DNA of 52,566 nt, from assembly GCA_019637635.1 (NCBI GenBank), contig JAHBVI010000039.1:1-52566 (forward strand). The letters run 5' to 3'. This DNA comes from Anaerolineae bacterium. Lineage in GTDB: Bacteria > Chloroflexota > Anaerolineae > Promineifilales > Promineifilaceae. The stretch's first letter is position 1, and each line of letters opens with the position of its first letter. The notes below the pieces were generated by a model. The model made no database searches. It was not told where the DNA came from and saw only the letters and a list, made by a program, of their open reading frames with translations. This document shows positions 15,600 through 24,948 of this stretch, piece after piece. The position numbers were made by a program, and so were the translations under genes.

Positions 15600-18500
15600 A
15601 TGGGCGAACAAAACACCACGCCAACCGAAAACCAATTACTCCCAGAGGAACTGGTGAATTTACAGCGCTATCTGCCTGCGCCATTGTATGAGGCGCTGGC
15701 GGCGGAAAGCAGCGACCCGCCCACGCGCCTGCGTTCTCAGGTGATCACCCATCTGTCGGCGCTGGTGGAGGCCACCATGTCTCACCTGCCGGAGTCATTG
15801 GGCAAACAGGTGTTGGAGCATCCGGTAGTGGGGCAGGCCGACGGCCGTTTCATTCAAGGCGCTCTTCTCTTTGCCGACATCAGTGGTTTTACGGCCATGT
15901 CGGAACGGCTGAGCCGGGTGGGGCGCGAGGGGGCGGAAGAGGTCACGGCCGTTGTCAACCGGTACTTTGACGTAATGCTGGCAATTCTGCGGGAGTATCG
16001 CGGCGAATTGATCCGTTTTGGCGGCGATGCTTTGTTGGGGTTGTTTACGGAGGGGCACGGCCGTTACAGCAGCGCCACCCAGGCCGTGCAGGCCGCCATG
16101 AAAATGCAGGCGGCCATGAGCCAGTTCAGCGAGACCAAAACGTCACAAGGCACATTCCCATTGCGCATGAGCGTAGGGGCGCGCGCCGGGCAATTTTTTG
16201 CCGCCCAGTTGGGCACGGCCGAAGCCATGGAGTATGCCCTCTTTGGCGGTGACGTAAACGCCACCGCCGCCGTCGAATCGGCGGCCAATGCCGGGCAGGT
16301 GTTGGTAGACCAGGGTACGTATGACGCCATTGACGCCGAGTTGTTGTGTACGGCCGTGCCCGTGCCCGGCTATCCTGACTACCTGGCGGTGGAATACATT
16401 GACCTGCCCCCTTTGCCACCGCCCATTGTGCCCATGGAGACCCATTTCCCCCTGCCGCCCAATCTGCAACGGCTGCGCCGCTTGTTAAGACAACTGGATA
16501 TGCTCACCCCCTATTTGCCGGTGGGCATGTTGGCCCGGCTGGCCAGCGACCCGCGCGCCCCCAGCCTGAAAGGCGAACACCGGCTGGTGGCCAACCTCTT
16601 TGCCAATGTGGACGGCCTGGGCGAGATAGCCGACCGGTTAGGGCCAGGCCGCGAGGCAGACATTGTGGCTGCGCTCAATCTGTATTTCACCCACATGAGC
16701 CAGGCGCTCCGGCAGTTTGGCGGCGTGGTGAACAAAATTGACCTGTACGACCACGGCGACAAGCTGATGGTCATTTTTGGTGCGCCCATTGCCCACGAAG
16801 ATGATGCCGAGCGGGCCGTGCGGGCGGCACTGGCGATGCAGACCGCTTTTGCCGACGTGGCGGTCGTCTTGCCGGAACAGGTGGGGCTGCCCGATCTGAT
16901 GTTGCAGCAGCGTATTGGCATTAGCTATGGTTATGTGTTTGCCGGGTATGTGGGCAGCTATTGGCGGCACGAATACACGGTGATGGGGGACGAAGTGAAC
17001 CTGGCGGCGCGGTTGATGTCGGCGGCGGCGTCTGGGCAGGTGTATGTCAGTGAGCATGTGCAGCGCCGGGTGCAGGATGTGGCTTTGGTTGAGCCACGCG
17101 GCGCTGTTGGGTTGAAAGGCAAAAGCCGCCCGGTGCCCATTTTTACCATCGAAGGGCTGCGGGATACGCCTATGCCGGAACGGCGGGGACTACAGTCACC
17201 GTTGGTCGGGCGACAACAGGAATGGGCGCAGTTGATGGCCGATCTGGCGACGCTGCAAGAAGGGCGGCACGGCCGTATCATTTCCATTATCGGTGAAGCC
17301 GGCGTGGGCAAATCGCGGTTGGTGCAGGAATGGCAGCAGACTACCCAGGCCGAAGGTCAGGTACGCTGGATGACCGCCCGCTGCCTGTCTTATACCGAAT
17401 CGGTGGGTTATGCCCCGTTTCAAGAACTGCTGTACCAACTTTTTGACCTGACGGCCAATGAAAGTGCTGATCGGATGCGCCAGCAGCTTCGCCGCAGCCT
17501 GGCTGCATGGTTCCCGGTGGATGATGCCGAGGCTGCGCTGCCTTATCTTGCCAATTTTCTAAACATTCCGCTTGATGAGGCCGCCCACGAACGCATTCGT
17601 TATCTGGATGGGGAAGCGTTGCAGCGGCGGACGTTTGTGGCGCTGCGCACGGTGCTCACGGCCGTAGCCCAACAACAACCGCTGCTCATCTTGTTCGACG
17701 CCATGCACTGGATGGATCGCGCCTCCCTTGATCTGGTGGAGTACCTGATGCCGTTGGTGCAGCAGCTTCCGCTCGGTTTTGTCTGGCTGTTCCGGCCAGA
17801 CCGGGAAAAAGGGTGCTGGCAACTGCGCCGCAAAGCGCGGCAAGAGTACCCGCACCATTATCGGGAAATTGGCCTGTATGGGTTGAACACGGCCGATACA
17901 CAGCAAATGCTGCTGAACCTGATCCCGGTCAGTCAGTGGCCGCCCGGTGTGGCCGATATGATTTTGAACCGGGTGGAAGGGAACCCGCTGTATCTGGAAG
18001 AGGTGATCCGGTCGTTGATCAATGATGGGTTGCTGGCGCAGACGGCGGACGGCCGTTGGCAGTTCAGCGAGACCATTACCAGCATCACCGTGCCGGATAC
18101 GTTGGAAGGGGTGCTGTTGGCCCGGCTGGATCGGTTGGAAGAACTGTGCCGCTGGACGGTGCAGATGGCGGCTGTAGTGGGGCGCTCCTTCCCCTTCGAT
18201 GTGGTGGAGCATACGGCTAACGAACTGAACCACATGGCGGTGACTTCTTACCTGGATGAGCTGCAACTGGTGGAAATTGTGCGCGAAGCGCAGCGCAGCC
18301 CGGAACTGGTCTACGCCTTTATCCACTCGCTGATGCAGGAGGTGAGTTACAGTTCGCTGGCTGCCAGCGCCCGCCGCGAATATCACCGGTTGATTGCCCG
18401 TTATCTGGAAGACGGCCGTAGCCAGGGCTGGAGCCGCAGCGAAAGCCTGCCCGCCCTCGTTGCCCACCACGCCTACGAAGGCGAGGATTGGCCGCGCGCC

Positions 18501-19868
18501 CTGAAATACCAGATGCAGGCCGGGCAGCAGGCGCAAACCCTCTTCGCCAACCAGGAAGCCATAGACCATTACCGTAAAGCCCTCCATGCGGCTGCTATGC
18601 TCCCGGCGCAGGAAACGTCAGCCATTTTGTTAGCCATCCATCTGGTGTTGGGTCAACTGTTCATTGACACCGGCGCGTATGATGATGCTGCCGGACACCT
18701 GGCGCAGGCACACCAACTGGCCCGTGTGCGAAGTGATGAAGCAACCCTTGTGGCAATTTGCCGCTGGTATGCCCGGCTGTACGAAGCGCGCGGCGATTAC
18801 CCCCAGGCGTTTACCTGGATAAACGCCGGGTTGGCCATTCATTCACAGTTGCATACTGCCGAAAACGCCCAAATCCGGCTGCTGGCCGGCCTCATTTACA
18901 TTCGTCAGGGTAATTATGAGGCGGCACTGGAACAGTGCCACCACGTATTGCAGATTGGGGAACAATTGGGCGAAGTGACGGTTTTGGCCCGCGCTCATAA
19001 TTTGTTGGGCATTACCTATTTACGTAGCGATAGTAATCAGGCGATTGAAAACTTTCACAAAGCGTTTGCCCTCTACCAGCAGGCCGGGCACATTCAAGGC
19101 CAGGCCACGTCTCACAACCTGATCGCCAATGCCTGCTTTAACCTGGGGCGCTGGCCGGAAGCAGAATACCATTATTTGCAGGCGCACCATATGTTTGACC
19201 AGATTGGCGACAAATACAATCGGGCCATAGCCGACAATAACCTGGGTGGGATTGCTTTGAATCGTGGCAATATCCAGAATGCTTTGCTGTTTTATGAAGA
19301 AGGGTTACACCTGGCCACCCAGATTGGTGGTTCGGGTTGGATGGTAGGTACATTTCATATGAATCTGGGCGCTGCCTATGTGCGCCAGGGGAATGCGGCG
19401 CAGGCTCGCCATCATTTGCAATTGGGTCAGGCGTTTTTTGAGCAGGCGCAATCGCGTGATTTTTTGCCGGAAATAATGCGCCATCAGGCGGAGGCTTCGT
19501 TAGTGGCCGGGGAACTCGTGTTAGCACAGGAGCAGGTGGCGGCATCGCTGACGTTGGCGCGTGAACTGGATATGCTTGCCGAAGAGGGCATGAGCTTGCG
19601 CGTTTCCGGCCATGTTGCCTATGAACAGGCGCGCCTAACTGAGGCGGCGCGAGATTTGCAGCAGAGCGTGACCATTCTGGCAGAAGTGGCTGATGAATAT
19701 GAACTGGCGCGCAGCCAGTATCGGCTGGCGGTGGTCATGCGGGCGTCAGGCAATTTACAGGAAATACGGCCATTGCTTGCTCAGGCTGCCGCTACCTTTG
19801 CCCGTCTGGAGGCGGCGCGGGATTTGACGGCCGTGCAGGAGTTTGAAAAAAGGCTGCGTGATGCGTGA
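15600..19868 (+). CDS. Tandem class III nucleotidyl cyclase - AAA/STAND ATPase - TPR protein
   Basis: 1422 residues. Cyclase domain 1 (about 85-245) has both metal-binding Asp (Asp93 in FADISGFT, Asp143 in FGGDALL), but the transition-state Arg position is Ala224. Domain 2 (about 325-490) has Asn at the first metal position (Asn336) but keeps Asn467 and Arg471 in VNLAARL. The two could therefore form one composite active site, as in mammalian soluble adenylyl cyclase, which has the same cyclase-cyclase-NTPase-TPR layout. Walker A GEAGVGKS is at 565-572 and Walker B LLILFD at 695-700. TPR-like helices fill about 960-1422. Whether it makes cAMP is inferred. It is cytosolic; the stop codon lies in a hairpin. 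Confidence 0.9.
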   Translation: MGEQNTTPTENQLLPEELVNLQRYLPAPLYEALAAESSDPPTRLRSQVITHLSALVEATMSHLPESLGKQVLEHPVVGQADGRFIQGALLFADISGFTAMSERLSRVGREGAEEVTAVVNRYFDVMLAILREYRGELIRFGGDALLGLFTEGHGRYSSATQAVQAAMKMQAAMSQFSETKTSQGTFPLRMSVGARAGQFFAAQLGTAEAMEYALFGGDVNATAAVESAANAGQVLVDQGTYDAIDAELLCTAVPVPGYPDYLAVEYIDLPPLPPPIVPMETHFPLPPNLQRLRRLLRQLDMLTPYLPVGMLARLASDPRAPSLKGEHRLVANLFANVDGLGEIADRLGPGREADIVAALNLYFTHMSQALRQFGGVVNKIDLYDHGDKLMVIFGAPIAHEDDAERAVRAALAMQTAFADVAVVLPEQVGLPDLMLQQRIGISYGYVFAGYVGSYWRHEYTVMGDEVNLAARLMSAAASGQVYVSEHVQRRVQDVALVEPRGAVGLKGKSRPVPIFTIEGLRDTPMPERRGLQSPLVGRQQEWAQLMADLATLQEGRHGRIISIIGEAGVGKSRLVQEWQQTTQAEGQVRWMTARCLSYTESVGYAPFQELLYQLFDLTANESADRMRQQLRRSLAAWFPVDDAEAALPYLANFLNIPLDEAAHERIRYLDGEALQRRTFVALRTVLTAVAQQQPLLILFDAMHWMDRASLDLVEYLMPLVQQLPLGFVWLFRPDREKGCWQLRRKARQEYPHHYREIGLYGLNTADTQQMLLNLIPVSQWPPGVADMILNRVEGNPLYLEEVIRSLINDGLLAQTADGRWQFSETITSITVPDTLEGVLLARLDRLEELCRWTVQMAAVVGRSFPFDVVEHTANELNHMAVTSYLDELQLVEIVREAQRSPELVYAFIHSLMQEVSYSSLAASARREYHRLIARYLEDGRSQGWSRSESLPALVAHHAYEGEDWPRALKYQMQAGQQAQTLFANQEAIDHYRKALHAAAMLPAQETSAILLAIHLVLGQLFIDTGAYDDAAGHLAQAHQLARVRSDEATLVAICRWYARLYEARGDYPQAFTWINAGLAIHSQLHTAENAQIRLLAGLIYIRQGNYEAALEQCHHVLQIGEQLGEVTVLARAHNLLGITYLRSDSNQAIENFHKAFALYQQAGHIQGQATSHNLIANACFNLGRWPEAEYHYLQAHHMFDQIGDKYNRAIADNNLGGIALNRGNIQNALLFYEEGLHLATQIGGSGWMVGTFHMNLGAAYVRQGNAAQARHHLQLGQAFFEQAQSRDFLPEIMRHQAEASLVAGELVLAQEQVAASLTLARELDMLAEEGMSLRVSGHVAYEQARLTEAARDLQQSVTILAEVADEYELARSQYRLAVVMRASGNLQEIRPLLAQAAATFARLEAARDLTAVQEFEKRLRDA

Positions 19869-19890
19869 CCCATCATGGGTCACGCATCAC
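19858..19890. terminator. Hairpin overlapping the cyclase stop codon
   Basis: GTGATGCGTGACCCA and its inverse surround a 3-nt loop; the TGA stop at 19866-19868 is inside the left arm. No T-tract follows, so termination activity is uncertain. Confidence 0.5.
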
Positions 19891-19910
19891 ATTGCACAAG
19901 GATAGATTCC

Positions 19911-22900
19911 ATGAAATCGAGAACTTTTCCCATTATCTTCTCCGTGTTTGCCAGTATGGTGGCCCTTTTTCTGCTGATTGCCAGCAGCCGGGCAGCCAGC
20001 GAGCCGGGAACGCCGGTGGCGGCGCTTCTGCTCCCGCCCGCGCCACAAACGAGCCTCATCTCCCGCGCCTGGAACGGTGACGGCGCGGATGGCCCCTCTA
20101 CTATGCCTGCGATCTCGGCCGACGGCCGTACCATCGCCTTTGTATCCTGGGCGTCCAATCTTATCGTTACCGGTACATCAGGAACAGTCCAACAGTTATA
20201 TTATTACGACCGCGACGCGGCTCTTATGTCGCTGCTCCTCGGCGACTGGGGTGAAGAACCCAATGCTGATTCCTTTGAACCGGTATTGTCCGCCGATGGC
20301 AGCCGCCTGGCCTTTACTTCCTATGCCGATAACATCTTGCCTTATTGGGATTACAACGAGGACAAGGATGTTTATCTGTATGACCGCAACTACGTTTGGC
20401 AAGATCGCGGTGGGGGAGGGCAAACCGGCGCGCTTTTCCTGATTTCCATTGACTACGACAATTACTATGCTGCTAATGGCGCTTCTTTTGAACCGGCCAT
20501 TTCCTTGAGCGGCCGTTATGTGGCCTTCACTTCCTACGCCACCAATCTGGTTATAGGCGATACCAACAACTTCTCTGACGTCTTTGTGCGTGATACGCTC
20601 ACCGGCGTCACCCGGCGCGTTTCCGTGTCGTCCCTGGGTACACAGGCCAACCAGCATTCGTACCAACCGGCCATTTCCGGTGACGGCCGTTACATTGCCT
20701 TTGTCTCCGATGCCAACAACCTGGTGCCCGGCGACACCAACCAGGCCGCCGACGTGTTTGTCCATGACCAGGAAACGGGGCGTACCTGGCGCGTTTCCGT
20801 CAATTCTAGCGGCGGCCAGGGATTGCCCGGCGGGGTATTGGGTGGGGGCGCCTGGCAGCCCACCATCTCGGCCAGCGGCCAATACATCGCTTTTGCCAGC
20901 ACGTTCAACAACCTGGCGACCGGCGATCAGGGAGCGTATCGAGACATTTTTGTTCACAACACCCTCAGCGGTGAAACGCGGCTCATCAGTCGCGCCGATG
21001 ATGGCTCTCAGGCCAATAATGACTCCGATTCACCTGAAATTTCTGCGGACGGCAATTTTGTGGCTTACCGTTCCCTGGCTGATAATCTTGTCCCAGAGGA
21101 TGCCAATGGGCACGCCGATTTATTCTTAACCGATTGGCGCGCCCAAACCACCACCCGTGAATCCGTTGCCTCTGAGGGCAGCGAATCGCATGGCGAGACC
21201 GGCGTTACCGGCCTCAGCCTTTCGGCCGATGGAGGGCTGTTGGTCTTCGATTCCGACGCTTTCGATCTGATCCCCGACGATACCAACGGCACGGTGCCGG
21301 ACGTGTTCTTGCGCGACCGGGATTTGCCGCCGCACTCCTACCGGTACACGGCCGAAGAACTTTCTGCTAACCAGACCATTACCGGCGTCGTCACCGCCGG
21401 AAATTCCGCCCAATGGTATAAAATCCCCATTACCCAGGCCGGTTCCACCTTCACCGCCACCCTCTTCAACCTTTCCGCCGATTACAACCTCTACCTGTTT
21501 GCCCCCGCCATTGACGAAGAAACCGGCCAGATTCGTGATCTGGGCCAGATGAGTAACATCGGCCAGATGAGCAATATCGGCCAGATGAGCAACATTGGTC
21601 AGATGAGTAATATCGGCCAGATGAGTAACATTGGTGATCTGCTGGACATGGGCTTTCTGAATGAAGTGGGGCAAATGAGCAACATTGGTCAGATGAGCAA
21701 TATCGGCCAGATGAGCAACATTGGCGAACTGGGCGGGATTGGTTCACTGGTTAATCTGTCCATCAATCCTGGCACAGAAGATGAGATGGTGGCCTATGAT
21801 GTTCACGAATTGTGGGGCACGTATTATCTGGCGGTGGTGCCACATACGGCTGAGGCCATCGGCACCACCTTCCACCTGCACATAGAAGTAACGCCGGAAA
21901 ACTTCCCCTGGGATCCGGCCACTTATTATTCGCTGGTGACCACCTACACCACGCCAGCCCTGAACCCCACTATCAATACCATCATCCTGCTCAATTCCGC
22001 CCGCCTGAATACCGTGTATGCTGGCGATACGTCCATTGGCGCCCTATTATCCCGCCTGCAAAACAACCTGGCGCCCCATCCCCAGGTGAATGGCGTGGTA
22101 GTGGATTTGAACGACTATTACGGTTTCAACGAACCATTCTCCGGCGTTTATGCTACCTGGGACTTTTACCCGGATAATCACTATGCGGCCAATCTGGTGG
22201 CCCGGCAAATCAAGGCGCTGCTGTATGCTCTGGCGCCGGCCTACCCCAATCTGCAAAACATCGTCATCGTCGGTGAAGACCTGGTGATCCCGCACCGGCG
22301 TATTCCCGATGCGGCTCTCATTGCCAACGAGCGCCACTACGCCGACATTGCCGGTACCCCGGCTCTCTCCGGCGCGCTGAGCTACCGGTATATGCTCACG
22401 GACGATTATTACGCGGCGCTGCTGCCGCAGCCGATGCGCGGACGGGAATTTTACCTGCCGCAACTGGCGGTGGGCCGCCTGGTGGAAACGCCTGCGGAAA
22501 TGTTGGGCATGGTTAACAGCTTCCTGGCCGATTCCGTCATCGAACCGGGTGACGCTCTGATTACCGGCTATGATTTCCTGATTGACCAGGCGAACGCCAT
22601 CACCACTTCATTGCAAAACCAGGGTATCCCCCTGGCGAACCAGACGCACCTGATCAACAATAGCTGGACGGCCGTTGACTTTGCCGATGCCCTCTTTACC
22701 CAACCGGTGGCGCCGGGCCTGATTTCGCTCAACTCCCACTTTGAGCATTACCGCTTTTTCCCCAATACACCGCAAGACGTGTATGCCACCCAGATTGTGG
22801 CTGCCACCAATTACGAAGGCGCCCTCATCTTCTCGGTGGGCTGCCATTCCGGGCTGAACGTGACCGACGGGGCGTCAAATCAGCCCAGAGATTGGCCGCA

Positions 22901-24047
22901 GGCGTTTAATGACCAGAACGCCACCTTCTTTGGTAATACCGGCTTTGGCTATGGCGATTCTGACCTGGTGGCCTATTCGGAACTGCTGATGGTGAACTTT
23001 GTGGAAGCATTGGGTGATTGGAGTGAAGGGCCACAAACGGTGGGCCAGGCAATGCGCATGGCCAAACACCGCTACTTTAACAACATGGCCGCCGGGTCGT
23101 TTAGTAACTACGATGAAAAGATTATCGGCATTATGACCCTGTATGGCCTGCCCATGCTGCGCATCAACATGCCGGTTACATCCTCGGTTCCCGTTGGCGG
23201 CTACAGTGTGGTGGCGGTCCCGGCGCATGCCCCGGAGTCGCCGGATGCTGTTTTGGGTACACCTGTCCATCTCACATTTGATTATGAACGGCATGATGTG
23301 GCCGGTCGGGGCAGTTACTTCACGGTAGAGGGTGAGGTGGAAACACACGTGGCCGGCGGCCGCCCCATCCTGCCCCGCGCCAGCGTCAACATTGATATGC
23401 CCGGTTATCTGGCGCGCGGCGTGTTGTGGACGGGCGGCAGTTTCGTGGATGTGCCGGAGTTTGACCCCATCATTTCCCGCGTCATTACCGATGAACGCTA
23501 CCTGGATGCGGAGCCGGGGTACGGATTGGATTACTGGTTCCCGGTGGGGGTTGGTTCGGTAAACCGCTTCCTGACCCTGGATGGGGAATCGTGGCAGCGG
23601 TTGGTGGTGGTGCCCGGTCAATATAAACCGGATGGATCCAGCCAGGGTACGCAGCGGTTATACACCAGCCTGGAATTTGAGGTGTACCATGCGCCGTTTG
23701 CCAATACGGACTTTGTGGCCCCCAGCATTTGGGATACACAGGCATGGCGCGATGGCACGGCCGTACACTTTGAAGCGTCGGTGACGGACGAGGGCAGCGG
23801 TGTGCAGCGGGTGGTGGTGTTATACCGGCCAACCGGTGGACAAACCTGGCATCTGCTTGACCTGACCCATGACGCACTCAACAATCTGGCGTCCGGCAGT
23901 GCCACCATCAGCGGCCCCTTTGAATATGCCGTGCAGGCGGTAGACCGCAGCGGCAACGTCTCGCTGGCGCTGGACTACGGCGGCGGCTTCGGCGGCGGCG
24001 TCCCGGCGATGTGGTACCTGAGTTTGCCGGTGATTTTGAAGCCGTGA
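19911..24047 (+). CDS. Secreted beta-propeller and C25-like (gingipain-type) cysteine protease
   Basis: About 1378 residues from ATG 19911 (Lys-Ser-Arg then a hydrophobic signal segment). Residues about 50-470 hold WD40/TolB-like blades, each with patterns such as SADGRTIAFVS and GDTNNFSDVFVRDT. A PPC-like strand domain follows. Residues about 545-605 are QMSNIG tandem repeats. The later domain has a clan CD layout: His943 in LNSHFEH and Cys978 in SVGCHSG, 35 residues apart as in C25 gingipains. The C-terminus ends in WYLSLPVILKP, like short tails seen on other Chloroflexota secreted proteins. Probably a cell-surface or secreted protease, 42 bp behind the cyclase gene. The substrate is unknown. 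Confidence 0.85.
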   Translation: MKSRTFPIIFSVFASMVALFLLIASSRAASEPGTPVAALLLPPAPQTSLISRAWNGDGADGPSTMPAISADGRTIAFVSWASNLIVTGTSGTVQQLYYYDRDAALMSLLLGDWGEEPNADSFEPVLSADGSRLAFTSYADNILPYWDYNEDKDVYLYDRNYVWQDRGGGGQTGALFLISIDYDNYYAANGASFEPAISLSGRYVAFTSYATNLVIGDTNNFSDVFVRDTLTGVTRRVSVSSLGTQANQHSYQPAISGDGRYIAFVSDANNLVPGDTNQAADVFVHDQETGRTWRVSVNSSGGQGLPGGVLGGGAWQPTISASGQYIAFASTFNNLATGDQGAYRDIFVHNTLSGETRLISRADDGSQANNDSDSPEISADGNFVAYRSLADNLVPEDANGHADLFLTDWRAQTTTRESVASEGSESHGETGVTGLSLSADGGLLVFDSDAFDLIPDDTNGTVPDVFLRDRDLPPHSYRYTAEELSANQTITGVVTAGNSAQWYKIPITQAGSTFTATLFNLSADYNLYLFAPAIDEETGQIRDLGQMSNIGQMSNIGQMSNIGQMSNIGQMSNIGDLLDMGFLNEVGQMSNIGQMSNIGQMSNIGELGGIGSLVNLSINPGTEDEMVAYDVHELWGTYYLAVVPHTAEAIGTTFHLHIEVTPENFPWDPATYYSLVTTYTTPALNPTINTIILLNSARLNTVYAGDTSIGALLSRLQNNLAPHPQVNGVVVDLNDYYGFNEPFSGVYATWDFYPDNHYAANLVARQIKALLYALAPAYPNLQNIVIVGEDLVIPHRRIPDAALIANERHYADIAGTPALSGALSYRYMLTDDYYAALLPQPMRGREFYLPQLAVGRLVETPAEMLGMVNSFLADSVIEPGDALITGYDFLIDQANAITTSLQNQGIPLANQTHLINNSWTAVDFADALFTQPVAPGLISLNSHFEHYRFFPNTPQDVYATQIVAATNYEGALIFSVGCHSGLNVTDGASNQPRDWPQAFNDQNATFFGNTGFGYGDSDLVAYSELLMVNFVEALGDWSEGPQTVGQAMRMAKHRYFNNMAAGSFSNYDEKIIGIMTLYGLPMLRINMPVTSSVPVGGYSVVAVPAHAPESPDAVLGTPVHLTFDYERHDVAGRGSYFTVEGEVETHVAGGRPILPRASVNIDMPGYLARGVLWTGGSFVDVPEFDPIISRVITDERYLDAEPGYGLDYWFPVGVGSVNRFLTLDGESWQRLVVVPGQYKPDGSSQGTQRLYTSLEFEVYHAPFANTDFVAPSIWDTQAWRDGTAVHFEASVTDEGSGVQRVVVLYRPTGGQTWHLLDLTHDALNNLASGSATISGPFEYAVQAVDRSGNVSLALDYGGGFGGGVPAMWYLSLPVILKP
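21541..21740 (+). repeat. Tandem 18-bp coding repeats (QMSNIG)
   Basis: Units near GGCCAGATGAGTAACATC repeat five times, are interrupted by GDLLDMGFLNEV, then repeat three more times before decaying into GELGGIG. Synonymous differences between units show they are not an assembly artefact. Located between the propeller and the protease domain. Confidence 0.92.
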
Positions 24048-24060
24048 TTGATTTAGAAGA

Positions 24061-24122
24061 AAGTGAGCAGTGAGCGGTAAGCAGTAAGCGGAGCGTTCAC
24101 TGCTCACTGCTTACTGCTCACT
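24061..24122. repeat. 7-bp-period hairpin repeat, AGTGAGC type
   Basis: AGTGAGC/GGTAAGC units on the left and GCTCACT/GCTTACT units on the right form a long stem between the protease and racemase genes. A single arm of the same family lies at 35123-35156. Confidence 0.88.
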
Positions 24123-24145
24123 TTTCAATACGACACGACAGGGGC

Positions 24146-24904
24146 ATGAACAAAGTAATTGGTATTGTCGGTGGCGTCGGTCCATTAGCCGGGCTGGATT
24201 TGCAGCAGAAGATTGTCAGCCAGACGATTGCCGGCCGAGACCAGGATCATCTGACGGTGTTGGGTGTGTCACGGCCGTCCACCATCCCCGACCGCACCGA
24301 ATATCTGTTGGGGCAGGTGGCCGAAAACCCGGCCACTGCGCTGGCGGCTCAGGTGCAACTGCTGGCGCAGATGGGGGCGCAGGTCATCGGAATTCCCTGC
24401 AATACCGCCCATGCGCCGCCCATCTGGGATGTGTTACGGGCTGAATTGGCCGGTTGCCCGGTGCAACTGTTGCATATGATTAGCGAAGTGGGGCGATTTT
24501 TGCACGAGCATTACCCAAATGTACGGCAGGTGGGCATTCTTTCCACAACGGGCACGTACCGGGCGGAAGTGTATCCGCAGGTGTTGGCGGGGTTGGGCTT
24601 CACGGCCGTGACCCCCCCCGCCCTCATGCAAGAATCCCTCATTCACCCCGCCATTTACCACCCCGAACATGGCATAAAATCATGCGGCCGTGTCACCGAA
24701 CGCGCCCGCCAGGATTTACTGGTGGGCGTGGCGGCCTTGCAAGCGCAAGGAGCGCAGGCCATTATCCTGGGCTGCACCGAAATTCCCCTGGCCCTCACGG
24801 AAAGACAGATGGGCGACACCCCCCTTATTGACCCGACCCTGATTCTGGCGCGAGCGTTAGTGCGGGAAGCGGATGAGGGGAAGTTACGGCCGTATGCCTG
24901 CTAA
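24146..24904 (+). CDS. Aspartate/glutamate racemase family protein
   Basis: 252 residues. The N-terminus IGIVGGVGPLAGLDLQ is typical of aspartate racemases. The two catalytic Cys are present in GIPCNTAHA (near 90) and LGCTEIPLAL (near 212), so a two-base racemization of an acidic amino acid is expected. Substrate choice between Asp, Glu and hydantoins cannot be fixed from the sequence. An AGGGGC lies just before the ATG. A perfect hairpin separates it from the P1 peptidase gene, and the pair may handle D-amino acids or peptides together (inference). Confidence 0.87.
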   Translation: MNKVIGIVGGVGPLAGLDLQQKIVSQTIAGRDQDHLTVLGVSRPSTIPDRTEYLLGQVAENPATALAAQVQLLAQMGAQVIGIPCNTAHAPPIWDVLRAELAGCPVQLLHMISEVGRFLHEHYPNVRQVGILSTTGTYRAEVYPQVLAGLGFTAVTPPALMQESLIHPAIYHPEHGIKSCGRVTERARQDLLVGVAALQAQGAQAIILGCTEIPLALTERQMGDTPLIDPTLILARALVREADEGKLRPYAC

Positions 24905-24937
24905 AGACATGCGATTTCTCAAAGAAATCGCATGTCT
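24905..24937. promoter_or_regulatory. Perfect 15-bp hairpin ahead of the P1 peptidase ribosome binding site
   Basis: AGACATGCGATTTCT, loop CAA, then the exact inverse, followed immediately by GGAGGAGA and the ATG at 24949. It is placed to act as a transcript-processing or translation element, or it may be a mobile hairpin. Confidence 0.65.
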
Positions 24938-24948
24938 GGAGGAGAGAG

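Noticed and set aside
17559..18587. A 342-codon open frame antisense to the cyclase-ATPase gene
   Set aside because: The plus-strand frame holds continuous family motifs over 1422 codons; the antisense protein is His/Gln/Arg-rich and resembles nothing.
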